DNA of 64,000 bases from Oscillospiraceae bacterium (lineage in GTDB: Bacteria; Bacillota; Clostridia; Oscillospirales; Acutalibacteraceae), in assembly GCA_015065425.1 (NCBI GenBank), contig SVQH01000006.1, forward strand, positions 1-64,000, read 5' to 3'. The notes under the pieces were generated by a model. That model saw only the letters and a program-made list of their open reading frames with translations, was not told the DNA's origin and did no database searches. The translations under genes and the position numbers were made by a program. Numbering within the stretch: the first letter of the stretch is position 1; each line of letters starts with the position of its first letter. Below, one piece after another: positions 62,370-64,000 of the stretch.

Positions 62370-62889
62370 TGTGGAATTAAAGCTCAGAAAGGCGATGGCT
62401 GAGCTTGCGGATAAAAATGTTGAAAAAATATCCGTTTTGGCTCTTTGCGAAAAAGCAGGCATATCCAGGGCAAGTTTTTACCTTTATTATAAGGATATAG
62501 ATGAACTCATTGTAAAAACCCGTGAATATATCATCAATAAGTTTGACGAGCAGCTGAACATTATTCTGAATATTAAAGATGGTGTTTGCACGGATAAGAG
62601 CCATATAGTTTTCACTGAAGAAGACCTTGCTTTACTCAAAGCCTTTACAGGGAAGCATGTTTATTGGGATTTTGCTGTGGATGCTAACAATATTATTGCT
62701 CCCAGATACAAAAAAAAGATGATTGAACGTTGGGGTGAAGATTATTATAATGAAAATAAAGAGATCTTTGAATTTATTCTCAACGGTGGTGTTGCAACGC
62801 TTTATATTGATTTGCTTAATCACGATAAAGAAACCTATATTAAAAATATGCACAGAATCAGCGATATTGCAAATGAACTTTTATTGTAA
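62359..62889 (+). CDS. TetR-family regulator 2
   Basis: A 176-residue TetR-type regulator: DKNVEKISVLALCEKAGISR followed by ASFYLYYKDIDEL is the DNA-binding region. Its ribosome-binding site GGAGG and ATG are inside the last codons of the first TetR gene, overlapping by 11 bases, so the two are coupled and probably work together, perhaps as a heterodimer. Similar to the TetR_C_7/33-like group; target unknown. A frame upstream to 62335 is not needed. Confidence 0.82.
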   Translation: MQNSVELKLRKAMAELADKNVEKISVLALCEKAGISRASFYLYYKDIDELIVKTREYIINKFDEQLNIILNIKDGVCTDKSHIVFTEEDLALLKAFTGKHVYWDFAVDANNIIAPRYKKKMIERWGEDYYNENKEIFEFILNGGVATLYIDLLNHDKETYIKNMHRISDIANELLL

Positions 62890-62978
62890 AAAATTTTTAT
62901 GTTAATATCATAAAATTCAAGTAACAAATTCTTGTGTTTTGTTAATGTTTGACAAAAACAAGGTTTTTGTTACTTGTT

Positions 62979-63007
62979 TTGTTTACAGAAAATTAATAAA
63001 ATATAAT
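62979..63007 (+). promoter_or_regulatory. Promoter of terminal secreted-protein gene
   Basis: TTGTTT (62979-62984), 17-bp spacer, TATAAT (63002-63007). An ACAAAAAC/GTTTTTGT dyad lies just upstream (62952-62970). Confidence 0.6.
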
Positions 63008-63072
63008 TAGTGGGTCTGCGTATAGGTGTTTCGCAGGCAAACGCGTATTAAAAATTAAAGGAGGAAACTCAA

Positions 63073-64000
63073 ATGAAAAAAACACTGGCAATCATTCTTT
63101 CAGTCATTATGCTTTTTGGTGTAATGCCCTTTGCTTCATTTGCGGCTGACGAGCCTGTTTATGACAGAGCTAAGATTGCCGCTAATGACGAAGCTTATAT
63201 AGCTGACATGACTGCGGAGCAAATAGCTTCTCTTATCCTTGACTGGGTAGACAGAGAAATCGCAAAGTACACAAATGAAATGAAGGCAGCTGCAACAGAG
63301 GCTGTCATCGCAGGCTTTGAGGGCTTTGAGCTCGCAGCTTTCGGTGATGTTATTGCTGAACAGATACCTGATATCGCATCACTTGATGATGTAATCACTT
63401 ACAAGGATTATCTTAAAGATCTTGGCGGCACATTTGCAGAGCTTGATGCAACAGCACTTATCACCCGTGCAGAAGCAGGCTCAGCAATCGGCTTTATAGA
63501 CGGTATTTTTCAGTTTATGGCTGACAACTCCGAAAAGTTTGGCAGAGTTTTCCGTTGGGATGAACAAGTATTCGATTATGGTAAGGTAGGCGAATATATC
63601 CTTTCTCTTGACGAAACAAATGCTGACAACAAGAAAATCATTGATTTCTACAACGATTATCTTATCGGTAACGATATTCAGTCAAAGTTCATTAACTGGA
63701 TTGCAAAGCAGATGAACTACACTCCCGCCGAAGGCGAAACTTTTGACGATACTCTCAACAACGGTATCCTTGGCTGGTTTGTTAATCTTTGCGAAACAAA
63801 CGGCATTCTTTCAGCAGAAGGCATTGCTGAGCTTAAAACATACGATCTCAGAACAAACGACATCTACACTCTTGTTAAGAATTTCGTAGCACTTGTTCAG
63901 TCAGACAATCAGGTTAAAATTGACACTTACTACAACTATCTTATGGATACAGTAGTTCGTTCACTTCTTAAGACAACCCTCGGTCAGGTAGCCTCAGCAG
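63073..64000 (+). CDS. Large secreted protein, 3' end beyond window
   Basis: At least 309 residues, open to the end of the window. MKKTLAIILSVIMLFGVMPF followed by ASFAADEP is a clear signal peptide with cleavage near residue 25. The mature part is helical and acidic (DRAKIAANDEAYIADMTAEQ, then repeated LLKTTL-like segments) and has no recognised domain; such N-terminal regions front large cell-surface proteins in gut Clostridia. AAAGGAGG precedes the ATG. The start is secure; function is unknown. Confidence 0.75.
   Translation, partial: MKKTLAIILSVIMLFGVMPFASFAADEPVYDRAKIAANDEAYIADMTAEQIASLILDWVDREIAKYTNEMKAAATEAVIAGFEGFELAAFGDVIAEQIPDIASLDDVITYKDYLKDLGGTFAELDATALITRAEAGSAIGFIDGIFQFMADNSEKFGRVFRWDEQVFDYGKVGEYILSLDETNADNKKIIDFYNDYLIGNDIQSKFINWIAKQMNYTPAEGETFDDTLNNGILGWFVNLCETNGILSAEGIAELKTYDLRTNDIYTLVKNFVALVQSDNQVKIDTYYNYLMDTVVRSLLKTTLGQVASA

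Overview
The window looks like chromosome from a low-GC, endospore-forming anaerobic member of the Clostridia, plausibly a gut lineage near the Oscillospirales. Reasons: a complete spoIIIAA-AH operon, yunB and a cotJC-like gene; a sodium-type V-ATPase operon in the Enterococcus ntp order; an IspH-ribosomal protein S1 fusion; rubrerythrin; two dockerin proteins; and fucosidase and galactosidase genes. Genus cannot be settled from sequence alone.

Layout. 1-671: debris of a Tn4451-like element (antisense TnpV tail joined to the tail of a serine recombinase) beside a tRNA-Pro(CGG) gene. 1187-7539: a sugar isomerase-like gene, then an operon led by a 1376-residue four-domain enzyme (adenylation, carrier, thioester reductase, iron alcohol dehydrogenase) followed by a membrane-anchored hydrolase and a small membrane protein. 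7584-10605: a BlaI/BlaR1-like sensor operon with a clear palindromic operator. 10709-14832: a heterodimeric ABC exporter and a lipoprotein. 15253-16614: an AAA/DUF4143 ATPase. 16854-21837: spoIIIA operon and a DUF1292 gene. 21863-25396: a restriction-modification island with a DpnII-type nuclease, an Mrr-like nuclease, an HTH-fused Dam-type methylase and a second methylase with an HPPY motif. 25607-29597: flavoprotein, cmk and ispH-rpsA. 29662-35522: orphan MazF, rubrerythrin with a PerR-like box, a rubrerythrin 3'-end relic, a 5'-truncated dockerin gene, a dockerin-CotH protein and a secreted lipase-like protein. 36556-40460: cytosolic GH95 and GH27 enzymes. 40566-48146: yunB, topB, a rplS-lepB-lepB-rbgA-rnhB-yraN cluster with a structured rplS leader, and a RecQ-like protein whose ATPase motifs are lost. 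48161-57856: an oxidoreductase and the ntpFIKECGABD operon. 57924-64000: phosphoesterase, MATE transporter, CotJC-like Mn catalase, two overlapping TetR regulators, and a secreted protein that runs off the end.

The best candidates for something undescribed are the acid-to-alcohol fusion enzyme with its membrane hydrolase, the four-gene restriction island, the degenerate RecQ-like protein, the GH27 enzyme with a domain inserted in its barrel, and families of strong hairpins in convergent intergenic spaces (7539-7584, 31898-31940, 35545-35840, and the related pair at 36416 and 60826).
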